Positions 32,958 through 32,997 of a stretch of 32,997 nucleotides of DNA are shown here, one piece after another (positions within the stretch are counted from its first letter, which is position 1; every line of letters begins with the position of its first letter). Source of the DNA: Acidobacteriota bacterium. GTDB taxonomy: Bacteria; Acidobacteriota; Terriglobia; Terriglobales; Acidobacteriaceae. The notes beneath the pieces were generated by a model. The model saw only the letters and a program-made list of their open reading frames with translations, did no database searches and was not told where the DNA came from. The stretch covers positions 1 to 32,997 of the forward strand of contig JAGWRX010000116.1 of NCBI GenBank assembly GCA_028876395.1, in the 5' to 3' direction. The position numbers were made by a program, and so were the translations under genes.

Positions 32958-32997
32958 TTCCCTATTCCCTATTCCCTATTCCCTATTCCCTATTCCC
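32958..32997 (+). repeat. perfect heptanucleotide tandem repeat (TTCCCTA)n, running off the window
   Basis: Five perfect TTCCCTA units (32958-32992) plus TTCCC, continuing past the window end. The reverse complement unit is TAGGGAA, matching the purine arm at 32843-32870. The 87-bp spacer between the arms shows no gene. Confidence 0.95.

Noticed and set aside
32958-32997. Possible CRISPR array at the window end
   Set aside because: The unit is 7 bp with no spacers, and no cas genes are nearby; it is a microsatellite-type tandem repeat.

Overview
This is a GC-rich (by eye about 60% or more), densely coded bacterial chromosome segment. Gene content and protein style point to Acidobacteriota, probably Terriglobia/Acidobacteriaceae. 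The pointers are a CcmH with a C-x-C-x-C...C motif instead of LRCxxC, a stand-alone KdpD sensor/USP protein, acidobacterial-type hypotheticals and intergenic heptanucleotide repeats. The taxonomic call is an inference, since no rRNA or ribosomal protein gene is present.

Layout. 2-838: a complete IS5-family (IS427-type) insertion sequence whose transposase needs a -1 frameshift. It sits only a few bases upstream of a TIGR01777-type epimerase (843-2030), which itself appears to carry a 1-bp deletion near its C-terminus. 1923-5000: a small exported protein, an SDR oxidoreductase and an AsmA-like envelope protein. 5026-7091: uvrB, with a perfect palindrome upstream and a -10 box so close to the ATG that the mRNA may be leaderless. 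7215-7595: a stand-alone receiver domain lacking its phospho-acceptor Asp. 7750-11905: an overlapping cytochrome c maturation cluster (ccmF, ccmH, a minimal ccmI-like gene) followed by an exported carboxypeptidase-regulatory-like protein. 12075-13582: htpX and a DUF4149 membrane protein, separated by a pair of inverted 7-bp repeat arrays. 13714-15648 (minus): a secreted phosphoesterase. 15988-17805: ychF and a ZIP metal transporter, whose stop codon shares a CTAG palindrome with the convergent GT9 glycosyltransferase.

17802-23414 is a glycan-type locus: GT9, two paralogous polytopic membrane proteins with an acidic ED motif after the first membrane segment, and a DPM1-like GT2 gene between them. 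My working model is that GT2 makes a polyprenyl-phosphate sugar and the membrane proteins act as GT-C-like transferases; this is inference. 23502-26036 is a split KdpD-like pair: a histidine kinase whose H-box His is Arg, then a KdpD N-terminal/USP protein. After tRNA-Lys come galT (minus), a DUF4254 gene, a TPR gene and yvcK behind a good sigma70-like promoter, a small exported protein, rlmN (minus) with an acidic insertion, and an M16 peptidase. The window ends inside a second inverted heptanucleotide repeat pair.

The observations I rate highest are: the KdpD pair with a His-less kinase; the inverted heptamer arrays that directly follow or overlap stop codons; the GT2 plus twin membrane protein locus; and the coincidence that three signalling or catalytic residues (receiver D56, kinase H247, GT2 D90) all differ from consensus by a change equivalent to A-to-G at the middle codon position.
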